A DNA stretch of 64,000 nucleotides from Cryptomeria japonica (GCF_030272615.1 NC_081408.1:306184450-306248449); one strand, 5' to 3'; numbered from the stretch's first letter, positions 10,773-23,575 are shown. The notes: generated by a model not told the origin, from the sequence alone. Program-made: numbers and translations.

Positions 10773-12763
10773 CCTAGTGTGGGTTAATTAAAAAAACAAC
10801 AACAACATTTAGATAAAAAGAAAGGGGCGACATGGTAAATAGCTACAGGAAGAACAAATAAGATATGGGGGTAGCACACAACCAGCAACCTATCCAAATA
10901 AGAGTATTGTAAATAAATTTGCCTCTAAAATAAAAAGAGAATATAGTGATAACACTAGGAAATACACCCCATTTGTAAATTTCATAATACATAAAGAGGG
11001 TTTTAATAGAGAAAGACTCATAAATATAACATGGATATCAAATAGCAAACATTCCTTCTATTGAAATTCAGATTTCATAATAATACAGTCTCCATTCCCT
11101 CATTCAACAATCTCAATCACAATGAAGACACTCAACAACAAGATCATATAACAACACAAAGGAAAGAAGAAGCAAACAAGAGGCCAACCTCTCTCCTGTG
11201 TTATGGAAGAGAGCGTCTAATGAAGAATCTTGACCACTTCTCCTAGCTATAGCACAAACCCTTCTAGCACAAAAACTTCAATCCACGAATTCCAAATCCT
11301 CCAAAAATGAAACCAGCAAGAAATTGCAGAAGAGGAGAAAGAAGAAGAAGAAGAACCCCCAAAACTAAATTCATGACAACATATAAAAATCCAGAAGAGA
11401 AATTGAAAAACCCTAGCCTTCTACTTGGCCAATAGAAATATTTCATTTTGAAATATTCTTCCCTTTTACAACTATATAATATAATAACTATACTTCCCAT
11501 TTCTTTTTATGGGATTTCAAAAATCCATTTAAATTTAAAAATAAAAAATAGAAACATATTGCTCTCATCTTATACAAATCAAAATATTATTTAAACATTA
11601 AATAATCAACTCATAATAAATAATCAACTCATAACATATAAATCAAAATAAAAAATCAATATTAAATAAATAAAGTAATTAAAGCAAAATAAATAAATAA
11701 ATGCAATAATTTAAATCAATAGAAATCATTAAATATTAAATAAGATCTCAATTAAACATTAGTTTAAATTCAATAGCGAAAATAATTAAATAAACAAAGA
11801 TCGCTAAATTATAATAAATTAAGATACAACTGTCACTAGTAAAAGTCATAATTTATTATTAAATAATCGTTGAATTACGGTAAATCATTTATCATTGATA
11901 TTTAAATATTAAATAATCAATCCATCACTAGATGAAAAACGCGATTAAATAGATTAAACAATTAATCTATTACTATAGTCAATAAATCATAAATTTAAAA
12001 TAAATTAAATAAACTAAACAATCTGACTCACCATGTCACTTACTCACAACTTACGACAACTAACTCGACATGGCAAAATTTTCCAAGACTGACGACAAGG
12101 ACTTATGACAACCTGGACCTAGATTGTGGGTAGGGAACCAACAACATCTCCCAACCACATATTTTCCATCAGGAAAGACACACTCGCACCTGTAAAGCCA
12201 GGGGAGCTCACACCCAGTTGCTCGAGAGGAATGAATGTCTAGGTACCTGCAACCATGCAACCACAACAAAGATACATGTGCATATATATATACATACAAG
12301 ATAGGCAAGCGGAGGGTTATTGTAACAACACATCCCGCTTACAATGAGTGATGTGGCATTGATCCCCCATGAAGATAATCAAACAATATCCATACAGTGA
12401 GCATACAAATCATGAAACATCGCATCATAAGTAAATCAAAATAGGGTTAGTATATCCATTTCAAAATGAGACATAATCTATGAAATCTATCAAAGCACAT
12501 GATAACCAAGATACCATTACAAACCATCTAGAAACCATAACTAGTCATGAGCATAGTCAATAATATCTATCATGTAAGTAGTCATAATCAATGTCCATGC
12601 ATCATATAAGGTCCTGTAATGTCTATCATCAAAATCATCAACTGAAAACATAAGTAGTCATAATCAATGTCCATGCATCATATAAGTCAAATCATATCCA
12701 TCACACAAAACAAAGGTTGGATCAAGTCAATCCAAAATGAAACAAGAGTTTTCTCAAGAGTGG
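10773..12763. other. unassigned AT-rich DNA beside the nest
   Basis: No supported gene. 11520-12030 is extremely A/T-rich (ATTAAATA-type words). 12060-12330 is more complex but has no recognisable coding content. It may belong, with 4760-6245, to an unclassified repeat that carried the hairpin minisatellite; I could not show paired LTRs. Confidence 0.35.
12575..12686. repeat. 36-bp direct repeat, period 76
   Basis: The 36 bases at 12575-12610 recur exactly at 12651-12686 (beginning taagtagtcataatc, ending catcatataag). It is a recent local tandem duplication with no gene attached. Confidence 0.85.
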
Positions 12764-13782
12764 GCATTGCACACACTGCCTAGAGCTCACTGCTCAAAAA
12801 TATTTGCCTGAAAGGCTACAACCCTCAGGAAAGTCTCACTGACTTACAAAATGATACGGACTACAATTCGGAAGGAATGAAATACATTAATAGCATCTAC
12901 AAATGCTTGGTGACAGTTTCAGCTAAGCACAATTGTCTGCTCTACAACACCAATCTCACCACAACACTTCACTAAATGATATATCCTTGGTCACACATTC
13001 ATCTCTCTTTGATAATTTAGACACAATACCGACACCTAAATTACATAAGCATCTCACCTATATATACAAATCATCAACCTTGATAACAAGGTCAGCTAAA
13101 CCTTGAACCCTCAACTCACAATTTTAAAAATTACATCACATGATACAAAGATCGACCACCAGACCAATATTATAATTTATATTACATAGCATGGACCTAA
13201 TTAAAATTCCCAAATGATTACATTCACTAGAAATCCCACCAAGATCAACCGCAACATGCTACACCACCATAAATACTGCATAACAAGAAAATCATCCCTA
13301 GTTCATAGAAATCACCCAAAATCGCACAACGATCAATATGGATCACCAAATCAAATAGGAAACAAGTAGGAAATACCAGCAAGAATTTTAGAATCATTTG
13401 GAATAGATGCACCAACACCTCTTTTTAAATCTTCATCGGTCAACGTCTCAAAGCTCAAGAACACAACCAACCAGCAACTGTCATGAGGAAAGATAACTTG
13501 CGGAGCATCGAATCATGAACCATCTGAAATTAAGATACAAAAGATCATCCCAAACAATAATCCAAAGTGTTAGCACAAGATCTGATCACACTAGAATATA
13601 CCAGAGGAAATACCAAATTCAGCAAAATAGTGATCAACAAAACAAAACTACAAAACCGGATCAAGAACTCTTCCCAAATCCACCAGAATAACTCGGAGGA
13701 ATATGTTGACATCAATGACAACAACCTATCCTAGTAGAAACAATGAACAACCAAATATAACAATCTCCCCAATAATCCAACA
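12764..13782 (-). repeat. copia A 3' LTR, truncated
   Basis: Homologous to 57930-56657 from about 12764 onward (shared landmarks: GCACACACTG, AAAGGCTACAACCCTCAGG, AACCTTGATAACAAGGTC-type sequence). About 250 bp that should lie below 12764 are missing. The boundary with the PPT is at 13782/13783 (...AATCCAACA). Confidence 0.8.
13063..13072 (-). promoter_or_regulatory. candidate TATA box, copia A 3' LTR
   Basis: On the minus strand TATATATAGG precedes GTGAGATGCTTATG. The same block is present in the 5' LTR (57204-57214) and in copia C (61531-61540), which supports a conserved LTR promoter. Confidence 0.45.
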
Positions 13783-13794
13783 ATCTCCCCCTTC
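13783..13794 (-). other. copia A polypurine tract
   Basis: On the minus strand AAGGGGGAGAT directly precedes the 3' LTR start TGTTGG. This is the plus-strand primer for reverse transcription. It is flanked by the inverted-repeat arms 13702-13724 and 13795-13815. Confidence 0.8.
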
Positions 13795-14087
13795 GGCATT
13801 GATGGCAACATATGAATATGAAAAACACTCAATGCAAAGAAAGAAGATATCATTAGCAAATTCCTCCTAAGATCAAGATAGATAAAGAATTTTTTCACAT
13901 GATCTCTTTCCCCCTTTGACAAAAATGCCAAATATCTCCAAAACATAAAATCAAACTCTCTCCCCCTAAAACACATAACCAAAAATCTCATAAATCTCTC
14001 TCCCAAAACACAAACTAGTCCAGTAGAGAAGCAACACCAACTCATCAATTTGGATAAAAGAATAAGGCTCTAAATTCTAGTAGATCG

Positions 14088-14777
14088 ATGCAACTCAATG
14101 CATATAATTCTCACCAGGAGGGGTGGAGAAGCCTAACTTTTCTCTCAAATAGAAAAAAGTATTTGCAGGAAAAGGCTTAGTGAAAATATCAACAATTTGT
14201 TCTTTTGTAGATACATATTCCAGCTTCACCTTCTGATCACTAACTTACTCTCTCAAGCAATTATATTTGATTGATATATTCTTAGTCTTTGAATGTTGCA
14301 CCAAATTCTTAGACATGTTTATAGCACTGAAATTATCACAGTATATAATAGTAGGCTCATCATAAATAACTTTGAATCTTTCAATATTTGCTTCATCCAA
14401 ACTATCTGAGTACAATTACTAGCAACAACAATGTACTAAGCTTCAACGGTAGATAAAGATACTGAATCTTGTTTCTTGCTATCCCATGAAACCAACTTCT
14501 TACCTAAAAAGAATGCTTCACCGGTAGTACTCTTTCGGTCATCAACATCACCAGCCCAATCTGCATCAATATAAGAACACAACATGAAATCATCATTCTT
14601 TGGATACCATAAACCATAATCCTTAGTTCCCTTTAGATATCTTAATATTCTTTTAACAATAGTGACATGAATCTCCTTCAGATTAGCTTGATATCTAGCA
14701 ACCATACACACATCATGCATAATGTCAGGCCTAATCTGAGTAAGATATAGCAGTCCACCAACCATAGATCTATACAA
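14088..14777 (-). pseudogene. copia A RNase H and C-terminal tail
   Basis: The intact block 14777-14436 reads YRSMVGGLLYLTQIRPDIMH, then YLKGTKDYGLWYPK, DADWAGDVDDRKSTTGEAFF and SLSTVEA, the RNase H region of copia pol. A stop replaces the next codon (VEA*YIVVASNCTQ). The tail down to about 14088 reads KTKNISIKY, EYVSTKEQIVDIFTKP and REKLGFSTPP, typical of the copia C-terminus, in broken frames. Its role was degrading RNA in the RNA:DNA hybrid. Compared with copia C, about 120 bp (40 codons) are missing between RT and this block (junction near 14794). Confidence 0.85.
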
Positions 14778-14815
14778 ACTTTGATTAGCTTTATACCTTT
14801 TCTTGTCTGTGCAAT

Positions 14816-15616
14816 CTACAAACCTAAGAAAAAATTCATCTCACCAATCATAGACATCTCAAATTCTTTTTGCTTATCATTGGAAAACTTCATACTCATA
14901 TCATCATCACCACCAAAGATAATGTCATCAACAAAGACTTCAACAATCAAAATGTTATCATTTTCAATCTTAAAGTACAGATTACTATCAACAACACCTT
15001 TGATAAATCTCAATTTTAGCAAGTATTTGTCTAATCTAGAATACTAGGCTCTAGGAGCTTGTTTTAATTCATAAAGTGCTTTCTTCAACTTGCATACCAT
15101 GTCTCCATCATCTGACAATGAAAATACATCAGGTTGTTCAATGTAAACTTCTTCTTCTAGATCACCATTCAAAAATGTAGATTTCACATCCATCTAATAT
15201 ACCTTGAAATGTTTATAAGCAGCATAAGAAAGCAACAATCTCACAACTTCAGTTCTGACAATCGAAGCAAAATTTTCTTCATAATCAATCCCTTCTTGCT
15301 GTGACTATCCTTTCCAGATCAGTGTGGCTTTATTTCTGACTACTTCACCGACTTCATTCAATTTGTTCCTAAAAACCCGCTTAGTACCAATAACATTTTT
15401 ATGCTTAGGTCTAGGCACAAGTTCCCAAGTGTTGTTCTTTTCAATCTGATCTAATTCTTCTTCCATGGATCTAATCCAATTATCATCTTTACAAGCTTCA
15501 ACAACATCTTTAGGTTTAACTTTAGAAATGAAACATACTTCTACTGCAACTAACCCTCTTCTAGTCATCACACCTTTATTCGTATCACCAATAATATGAT
15601 TCTCAAAATGATTCAA
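14816..15616 (-). pseudogene. copia A reverse transcriptase
   Basis: The N-terminal part (15616-15305) has DDNWIRSMEEELDQIEKNNTWELVPRP and [18 protein letters not shown], the canonical start of copia RT. The middle (15210-15020) is interrupted but shows FLNGDLEEEVYIEQP and ELKQAPRA. The C-terminal part (15022-14816) has VEVFVDDIIFGG with the catalytic DD pair intact, then MIGEMNFFLGL. Stops within the middle make it non-functional. The next downstream block is RNase H, as in all copia elements. Confidence 0.87.
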
Positions 15617-15856
15617 TCTTACATACCTTGGAGTCTTCTAATTGTTCTGATCTTCAGGTTCTTGTACATCATCACCAATAGTAACAACATCCAGATTTAC
15701 AATCTCTACCGAATCTCTCTACTTAGGTTCTTTAGGCTGAATAGGAGCTAAAACAACATATTGACCTTCATCATAAGCTCTGAACTCCTTCCCAAGGTTT
15801 TCATCCACCTTCACACTTACACTCTCAACTATCTTTTCCAGTTTCTTGTTATAACA

Positions 15857-16815
15857 TCAGTAGGATCTTCTATTTGTAGAATATCCCAAAAAGATACCTT
15901 CATCACTTCTAGCATGAAACTTTCCAATATCCTTATCTCTCTTGATATAACATTTGCTACCGAAAACTTTGAAATATTTCACAATAGGAACATGACCAAA
16001 CCAAAGCTCATAAGGGGTCTTACTGGTATCACCTTTGATATGAACTCTATTGAATGTATAGATTATAGTGCTAATAGCTTCTCTTAGTAGACCTTTGAAA
16101 CATTTCATTTGATCAACATAGTTCTTGCAGAATCTAAAAATATACGGTTCTTCCTTTCAGCAATCCCATTCTATTGTGGGGTCCTAGGAGAAGACAACTG
16201 TCTTCTTATTCCATGCATCTCACAAAAAGAATTGAACTCACTAGAACAAAATTCTTTACCTCTATCAAATCTCAGACACTTCAGCTTTAATCTGGACTCA
16301 ATTTAAACTTTAGCTTTGAATATCTTGAATTTCTCAAATGCTTCTAATTTTTCCTTCAAAAAGACAACCCGCATCATTCTAGAATAATCATCAATTAGAA
16401 GCATAAAGTATCTATCACATTGAACACTTCTAGCATTTGTAGGTCCACATAGGTCAGTATGCACAAGATCTAACAATCTATTTGATTTATACCATTTACT
16501 CTTGAAATAAATCCATGTTTTCTTACCCAAATGACATTCCTTACATACCGGATTAACATGTTTAACAATCTTAGGAAGATCCCTAACAACTTGTATCGAA
16601 CTGATCTTGATCAATGAATCAAAGTTTACATGACATATTCTTCTGTGCCACAACCAACTTTGATCTATCTTAGTAATCAAACAACTTTTCTCAGTAGCAT
16701 TCAAATGAAAAATGTTACCTTCAGTCTTAGTTGTAGATGCAATCTCTATACCAGAGACATTCAAGATCTTGAATTTACCATCTTTGAATTGTAGATCATA
16801 ACACTTATCAACCAT
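15857..16815 (-). pseudogene. copia A GAG-pre-integrase and integrase
   Basis: From 16815: WLWHRRICHVNFDSLIKI and CKECHLGK (the HHCC zinc-binding domain), then DLVHTDLCGP and RYFMLLIDDYSRM, giving the first and second integrase regions. After interruption, 16108-15857 has TFNRVHIKGDTSKTPYELWF and the C-terminal IFLGYS block. Integrase joins cDNA ends to chromosomal DNA. The frame breaks between 16303 and 16108 remove the region with the catalytic Glu from any continuous frame. Confidence 0.85.
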
Positions 16816-17130
16816 CTATCCAACACTCAAAAGATTATTCTTCAAACCTTCAACATACAAGACATCATCAATTTTATGCTTACCATCAAATGAAATAGAA
16901 CCTCTCCCATGGATTATATAGGCTTTGTCATCACCAAATCTAACTATTCCACCATCATACCTTTCTATGCTCACAAATTTGCTTTTGTCACCAGTCATAT
17001 GATGTGAACGACTACTATCAATCACCCATTCACACTTTTCTTCTACCTTTGCATCCAAAGATTTCTCCTCAACAAAACAGCAAGTGAAATCAATAGGCAC
17101 AAGTCTATCTTCTTTAATGGCAATAAACAC
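16816..17130 (-). pseudogene. copia A aspartic protease
   Basis: Reads WVIDSSRSHHMTG, then VRFGDDKAYIIHGRGSI and VLYVEGLKNNLLSVG, the standard copia protease. The catalytic triad DSG is changed to DSS, so it is probably inactive. In the intact family it cuts the Gag-Pol polyprotein. Confidence 0.85.
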
Positions 17131-17374
17131 AACTTCATCTCCTTTTGATTCGTCATTTGTAACACCTTCATCTGCAACATAATAATACTTCTTCTAGTTC
17201 CTAAACTTCCAGTTAGACCTATAAGGCTTATCATAATTTTCATGCTTCTCATATCTATCATTTATATCAAACTTATCAAACTTATCACGTCTATCATACT
17301 TAGCCATTCTCTTCGGACATCTAGAGGCAAAATGTCATATCTTGTTACAAGAAAAACATTTCAAGAGCAACTTT
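17131..17374 (-). pseudogene. copia A gag C-terminus with CCHC zinc knuckle
   Basis: At 17374-17290 the minus strand reads LLLKCFSCNKI, a stop, then HFASRCPKRMAKYDRRD, a CX2CX4HX4C nucleic-acid-binding knuckle. The stop (TGA) sits where TGG or GGA would be expected. It is cut at 17374/17375 by gypsy A; the N-terminal gag is at 55801-56615. Confidence 0.82.
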
Positions 17375-17631
17375 TGAAGAAGCCACTAGTGAGGAGGAAC
17401 CTCAAGGAGATCAGTCTAGACTGGTCAACAAGGGTAAACACAATAGAAACACACATATATGATGGAGGCGATGCAGAACAAATAGATTTTATTACATGAA
17501 ACTTGATTACATCCAACCAGTAACAACCAGGTCACAACCGGGACCTTGAATCTAAAGATCTATCTTCTAGGCACAGTCTATCTATCTTATACTCTGATTG
17601 ATTCTAATTGATTACATTCTAAAGAATGATT

Positions 17632-17671
<40 letters not shown>

Positions 17672-18160
17672 ATCCAAAGGATCCAGTTGGCCCAAAAAAA
17701 GATTAAAACCCAAAAAACAAGACCTAACGTGCAAAATGAACAAGGTTGGCCTCTGCCAAGAGATTCCTCCAAAAAATCAAAAGGAAGAAATGTAGAAGGT
17801 TGGCCAAATGCCAAGAAACATTGAGATCAATGCTCAAGGTTCCACAAGCTTCCGAATGGGTTTTGGTAGCACCGAAATAGGTCTTAGGCAATCAGTAACA
17901 AAGGAACAACCGGTACCAAGAAACTATCATGGAAACCGATGGCAATATCTTGTCAGAAAGTGATCCAAATGAGATGCAATTTGAAAGAAAGAAATGTGAT
18001 CAAGTATTCAAGTAGAATCTAACTCCACAGGATCCAGTGAGCCAAAATTGGGACACAGAGAAAGGAAAATTGAAACTACAAATAGAAAACAAAACAAAAA
18101 GGAAATGTTTTTTTTTTGCTTGATGCGAGATTGTTGTGAACTGGGGATGCTCCTGCATCA
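17375..18160 (-). repeat. gypsy A 3' LTR
   Basis: Plus-strand ends are TGAAGAAGCC and CTCCTGCATCA. It matches 22818-23575 plus 55757-55795 (shared: GGTAAACACAAT, TGATTGATTCTAATTGATTAC, GATCCAAAGGATCCA). A pure TA run occupies about 17637-17669, shorter in the other copy. Confidence 0.88.
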
Positions 18161-18179
18161 AACATCTGGGGTTAATGAA

Positions 18180-19490
18180 AAAGTGAGCCTCTCACTTTGT
18201 TAGGGTCAGAGGGAAACCAAGGCAGTCTACCTCTACCTGAGAAATCCAAGATAAATCTTCAACTAGTCTACTCTTCCAATTCACTAGATATTCTTTCTAT
18301 TGATTGTTCTAGGTACTATGCCCAATCCTACTATCTAAAATATCTTCAATATGATTTGGTTCCTTCTGGGGAAATTATTTCTCCAAGTCTACAACACTAT
18401 CCTCAGTGAATTCTGGTTCATGGTACTCATGAAGATCTACAATGTTGAATATAGGTGAAATACTTAGACTATCCAATAGCTCCACTTCATATGCATTTCC
18501 AGAACTGAACTTTCTCAAAATATTACAGGTTCCAAACATCTTCATCTGTAACTTATTAAAATTTCCAATCAGGAATCTCTCTTTTCTCAAGTATACCATC
18601 ACTTCATCACCAACTTCAAATTCCTTATTTCTCCTCTTCTCATCTACCTTCTGCTTATATTTGTTGTTCATGTCTTACAAATGTTGTTTAACCTGAATAG
18701 ACAATACTACCATGTGATCTGCAAAATCTTCTATTTCTGAACTTTTTCGGTCTTCACTGCTAATGTCTCTCAATTCTACTATTCCTCTAGGATGCACTTT
18801 GGTAACAATATCAGAAGGTGTTTTTCTAGTACTTCTATTCACTGAATTATTATAGGAAAACTTTTCTTATGCAAGGATCAAATCCCAACTTCCGGTTTTA
18901 TCTCCCACTAAACATCTCAACAAGTTTCCCAAACTCTGGTTAACTACTTTTGTCTGTCGATCAGTCTATGGATGCAAAGTAGAACTGAACTTCAAATCTA
19001 ACTTCATCTGCTTCCAAAGTGTTCTCTAAAAATAGCCAACAAACTTAGTGTCTCTGTCTGAAACTATGCTCTTAGGTAATCCATGCAATCTCACCACTTC
19101 CTTGAAAAATACGTCTGCTACATGCAATGCATCTAATGTCTTCTTACAAGGTATGAAATGAGCCATAATCAAAAATCTATCCACTACCACAAATATAGAA
19201 TCATTCCCTCTCGGTGTCTTAGGAAATCCAAGTATAAAATCCATGCTTATATCCTCCCAAGGTGTTACCGACACTGTCAAAGGTTTATACAATCCCACAT
19301 TTTGACTACTACCTTTTGAAAATTGACAAATTCTACAACTCTGCACATATCTCTTAATATCATTATGAATATGGGGCCAAAAGTATTGCTCACTCACCAA
19401 TGCAATTGTTTTATCAATGCCAAAATGTCTAGCTAAACCTCTACTATGTTTCTCTTTGATTAGGTTCTCTCTCATGGAACTCTTAGGTAT
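18180..19490 (-). pseudogene. gypsy A integrase with chromodomain
   Basis: 19475-19026 holds HSRGLARHFGIDKT and CRICQFSKG (zinc-binding), then WEDISMDFILGFP with the first Asp and VSDRDTKF with the second. The catalytic Glu of the TDRQTE motif is Lys (AAA at 18948-18950, minus), so the enzyme is dead. 18671-18375 holds the C-terminal GDEVMVYL and FNIVDLHEYHEPEF. A decayed chromodomain at about 18385-18190 reads HIEDILDSRI, EYLVNWKSRLVEDLSW. Chromodomains are thought to guide integration to marked chromatin. Confidence 0.85.
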
Positions 19491-20045
19491 GCATAATTAA
19501 ACTCCCCTGAATAACATCCCATCCTGAATGAAATAATCCAATCACTCGCTCCTATCAACCATAACCGGTTCTCTACATGCTTTCCAAGGTTCTGCAAAAT
19601 CTGGGTCTTCATCATATAAGGTCTTCAAATATTCAAAACCTAATACTATCACTCTCATTTCTATTAGAAAATTCCTTCTCCTACTCAATGCATCAACAAA
19701 TTTATTAGATTTCCCACTTCTATTCTTCAACACAAAGGTGTTACTCTGCAAGAATTCTACCCATCTCATATGTCTCTGACTCAACTTACTCTGACTATTC
19801 AAATACTGCAAAGCTTGATGATCTGTATACAACACAAACTCCTTAGGAAACAAGTAGTGTCTCCATTTCTTCAAGGCGTGAACTATGGCATAAAATTCAT
19901 GATCATACACTGAATATCTCTCTCGGGCATCATTTAATTTCTCACTAGAATATGCTACTGCTCTCCCTTCTTGACTCAAAACTGCTCCTATTGTTGTTCC
20001 ACTTGGAATACCTTATTAAAATCTAGTAAAGCTAATGCAGGCTGC
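19491..20045 (-). pseudogene. gypsy A RNase H
   Basis: Contains GRAVAYSSEKLNDARERYSV, EFYAIVHALKKWRHYLF, LYTDHQALQYLNSQ and RWVEFLQ, the Ty3 RNase H domain, followed by FVDALSRR, the usual connection to integrase. The upstream join to RT is broken by stops, several at former Gln codons (LLK*K). Confidence 0.85.
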
Positions 20046-20833
20046 TCAGTCACTTTCTACTTCAACAATTCAAAATTTTTGTGTTCTCTGGTGGTCCACT
20101 TGAATTCCTTTCGATCTCCTCTCTTTGTCTCAGTCATAGGGTTACAAATTGAACTAAAATTTTTGATAAACTTCCTGTAAAAACTAGCCAATCCATGAAA
20201 TGATCTTACATGTCAAATGCTTTCCAGTGCAGGCCACTCAACAATGGCTTTCACTTTCTCAGTGTCCATCTTCAAACCATCCTTAGATATCACAAACCCT
20301 AAATAAATTAACTCATCCCTTATGAAAGTATTCTTCTTGATATTGATCAACAACTTTTCTTCTCTCAACCTCTGTAAAACTTATCTTAACTGCAACAAAT
20401 GCTCCTCTTTTGTTCTACTAAAAATCAAAATGTCATCCAAATACACAATAACAAACTTACCCAATAATTTCTTTAATACCTCATTCATCAGCCTCATGAA
20501 AGTGCTTAGTGCATTAGTCAATCCAAAAGGCATCACCAGCCATTCATACAGTCATTCATTTATCTTAAATGTTGTCTTCCACTCATCACCTTCTTTGATC
20601 CTGATCTGATGATATCCACTCTTCAAATCTATCTTTGTAAAGTATTTTTCTCCACTCAAACAGTCTATCATGTAATCCATCCTAGGAAAAGGAAACCAAT
20701 ATTTCATTGTGATCTTGTTTATTTCTCTTGAATTGGTAAACATCCTCCATTCTCCATTCTTCTTAGGTGCTAATACTGTTGGTACTGCACAAGGGCTCAG
20801 ACTCTCCTTGATCAAACCTTTTTTCAATATCTC
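20046..20833 (-). pseudogene. gypsy A reverse transcriptase
   Basis: 20827-20552 reads [33 protein letters not shown] and [15 protein letters not shown]. Beyond a stop the domain continues with [17 protein letters not shown] and [14 protein letters not shown]; the catalytic YLDD is intact at 20432-20443. The frame is broken between the palm blocks. One stop at the N-terminal edge (QV*EILKKGL) fits CAG to TAG. Confidence 0.87.
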
Positions 20834-21650
20834 CTACACTTGTCTATTCAATTCTTCAATCTCTACCGGTGTCAACCAATGTGCAGCTTTGTTAGGCAAA
20901 ATAGCTCCGAGAACCAAGTCCATGCAATGACTAATACTTCTAACAGGTGGTAATCCATCAGGTACATTATCTAAAATGATGTCCTCATATTCTGTCAGCA
21001 AATCTCTTATCTCTTTCGGGTGTTCTCCTTCTAGTTTTAGTCTCTCAGTCTTCTTAGGAATTAAGGAAAAACACACATTCTCATGTCTTAGTCCATCCAT
21101 GAATTTTCTTCCATCTACTAAACAAATTATGGCATTTGTATAGACTTCACCCTTCAAAGTTTCCTCCAGAGGTAACAAGGTTTGCTTCATCCCATTTTCC
21201 ACAATAGTGTATGTATTCTTCCTCCCATCATATATTGCCTGTCTATCAAACTGCCAAGGTCTTCCCAACAAAAGATGACAAATATCCATAGGCAATAATA
21301 TCACACAAAACTTCATCATGATAATTCCTAATTTTTAATTTTACCAAACATTGTTCACCTACTAACAACTTATGTTCATCCTGAGTTCACGCTATTTGAT
21401 AAGGCTTAGGGCATTTCAGTCTCTCCAATTTCAACTTATTCACCATCTCTTGTGAAACAAGATTATCTAAACTACCACTATCAATAACAACTTTACAACA
21501 CTTACCAAATACCTTACATCTGGTCTTGAACAGGTTCTTCCTTTGCAAGGGTTCTTTACCTCCTCTGGTATGACACAAATCTCTCCTCATCATCAACAAT
21601 TCTCCATATCCTGGTTTATTGTCTAATCTGGTGGGGTTTTCGTCCACCAT
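20834..21650 (-). pseudogene. gypsy A protease and PR-RT linker
   Basis: 21650-21387 has CCKVVIDSGSLDNLVSQEM, a retropepsin with an intact DSG catalytic motif. 21319-20834 is the linker (LPMDICHLLLGRPWQFDR, the flap/LLGRPW motif) leading to DLLTEYEDI and the start of RT. Stops around 21340-21390 separate the two blocks. Confidence 0.82.
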
Positions 21651-22709
21651 TGCTGCTCTTCCAGTAGCCTCTATCTTCTTACATTTAAATGCACGGTGTC
21701 CATCTCCCCCACACTTAAAATGAGTTCCTCTAAATGTACTCTTGTCTTGTCTTCCAAAGTTCTCACTCTGGTAACCATCTAGTTCTCTCCTCTGGTAGAA
21801 ATTTCTATCATCTTTCTAGTATGAATTACCTTCTTTGGTCACTTCCTTGTCCTTGTTTTGATCTATACTAGCTCCTCTTCCTCTAGTATATCCTCTTCCT
21901 CCTTGAAATCTTCCTCTGGTAAGCCTTCCACCTCTACTTCTTTGTCTTTGCTCATGTCTTTTGTTCAATTTCTCTTCATCCTTTAGTGCATACTGGTAAG
22001 CCTCTTCAACACTCTCCAATTTGATCATATCGAGTTCATCTTGTATGGACATTTGCAATCCATTCAAATATCTTGCAATTTGTTCAACTTCATCATTAAC
22101 ATATCCAGATCTTATGTTCAACTTGTAAAATGCTTCAGTGTATTCCTTCACACTATATTCCTTCTATCTCAGGTTCTGCAATTTCTAGAATAAATCCACT
22201 TGATAATTCATTGGGAAAAACTTTTATTTTGACTTAGCAATCATCTAATCCCATCTCTTAATCTTTCTTTTACCTCTTCTTTGTCTATCAACTTGTAAAT
22301 GCTCCCACCAAAAAGATGCATGACCTTTAAACTGAGTACATGCATATTTCACCTTCCTCTCTTTTGCAATGTTTTCAAAATCAAAATACTTCTCCATATT
22401 CGAGATCCAGTTCATCAATTCATCCGAATCTAACTTCCTATCATATTCCGGTGGGGTAAAATGAGGTTTAGTGTTCGCTCTACTCAAAACCTTTAAAAAC
22501 CTTTCTTCATCCGAATCAACTACCAGTAGGTTTACTTTTTCTGTTGGGGCTTCTTCTCCTTCATCTTCACTTACATCTTCAATATGTTGGCCTCTTCTCT
22601 GGGCTGTCTCCACAGCTTCTAATCGGGTTGCTATTCCTCGCAACATCTCCATCACAATAGGGTATGCATTCCCATGTGCTCCACCATTCCTAGTTCCTCT
22701 TCGCGCCAT
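21651..22709 (-). pseudogene. gypsy A gag
   Basis: Starts at ATG 22707-22709 (MARRGTRNGG), soon after the PBS. The capsid region has FTPPEYDRKLDSDELMNWI, YFDFENIAKERKVKYACTQF and ASFWWEHLQ. A second frame (22151-21816) has YTEAFYKLNI and the Arg/Gly-rich RGGRLTRGRFQGGRGYTRG. The zinc knuckle near 21690 reads HFKCGGDGHRAFKC; its first Cys is His. Frame breaks lie at about 22160-22245 and 21810. Confidence 0.84.
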
Positions 22710-22804
22710 AGATTCACGCTAGTCCTCTACAATTGTAGGTCGGATCCACAATCCACCACCCTACAACAAAATTTAGGACACACAACCTCAAGAATGAAAC
22801 TTTT

Positions 22805-22815
22805 CTCAGATACCA
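22805..22815 (-). other. gypsy A primer binding site
   Basis: Minus strand TGGTATCTGAG, two bases from the 5' LTR. It matches the initiator-Met tRNA PBS (TGGTATCAGAG) with one mismatch. Confidence 0.75.
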
Positions 22816-22817
22816 CT

Positions 22818-23575
22818 TGAAGCAATCACCGGTGAGGAGGGACCTCAAGGAGATTAGTCCAGACCAATTAGCAAGGGTAAACACAATGGAAACACGCAGA
22901 TATGATGGAGGTAATGCAAAACAAATATATTTTATTGCATGAAACTTGATTGCATCCAACCGGTAACAACCAGGTTACAACATACCAGCACACAGGCTTG
23001 GTAGAAAAGGTCACAACCAAGGCCTTGAATCGAAAGATCTATCTTCTAGGCACACTATATCTATCTTATACTCTGATTGATTCTAATTGATTACATTCTA
23101 AAGCATGATTATAAATATATATATCGATCCAAAGGATCCAATCGACCCAAAAAGGATTAAAACCCAAAGAACAAGGCCTAACATGCAAAATGAACAAGGT
23201 TGGCCTCTACCAAGAGATTCCTCCAAAAAATCCAAAGGAAGAAATGTAGAAGGTTAGCCATACATGAAGAAACATCAAAATCAATGCTCAAGACTCTGCA
23301 AGCTTCAGAATGGGTTCCGGTAGCACCATAATAGGTCTTAGGCAACTAGTAACAAAGGAACAAGTAGTAACAAAAAATTGTCATGGAAACTGGTGGCGAT
23401 ATCTTGTCGGAAAGTGATCTAAATGAGATGCAGATTGAAATAAAGAAAGATGATCAAGTCTTCAAGTAGAATCCAACTCCATAGGATCCGGTGAGCCAAA
23501 ACTGGAACACATAGAAAGGAAAAATTGAAACTACAAACAGAAAGGAAAATGTGTTTTTTTTTTTTTGGTTGACGT
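22818..23575 (-). repeat. gypsy A 5' LTR, larger part
   Basis: Starts TGAAGCAATCACCGG on the plus strand and follows the 17375 LTR until the T-run and ggttgacg at 23575, where gypsy B begins. The missing terminal 39 bp are at 55757-55795. Confidence 0.87.
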
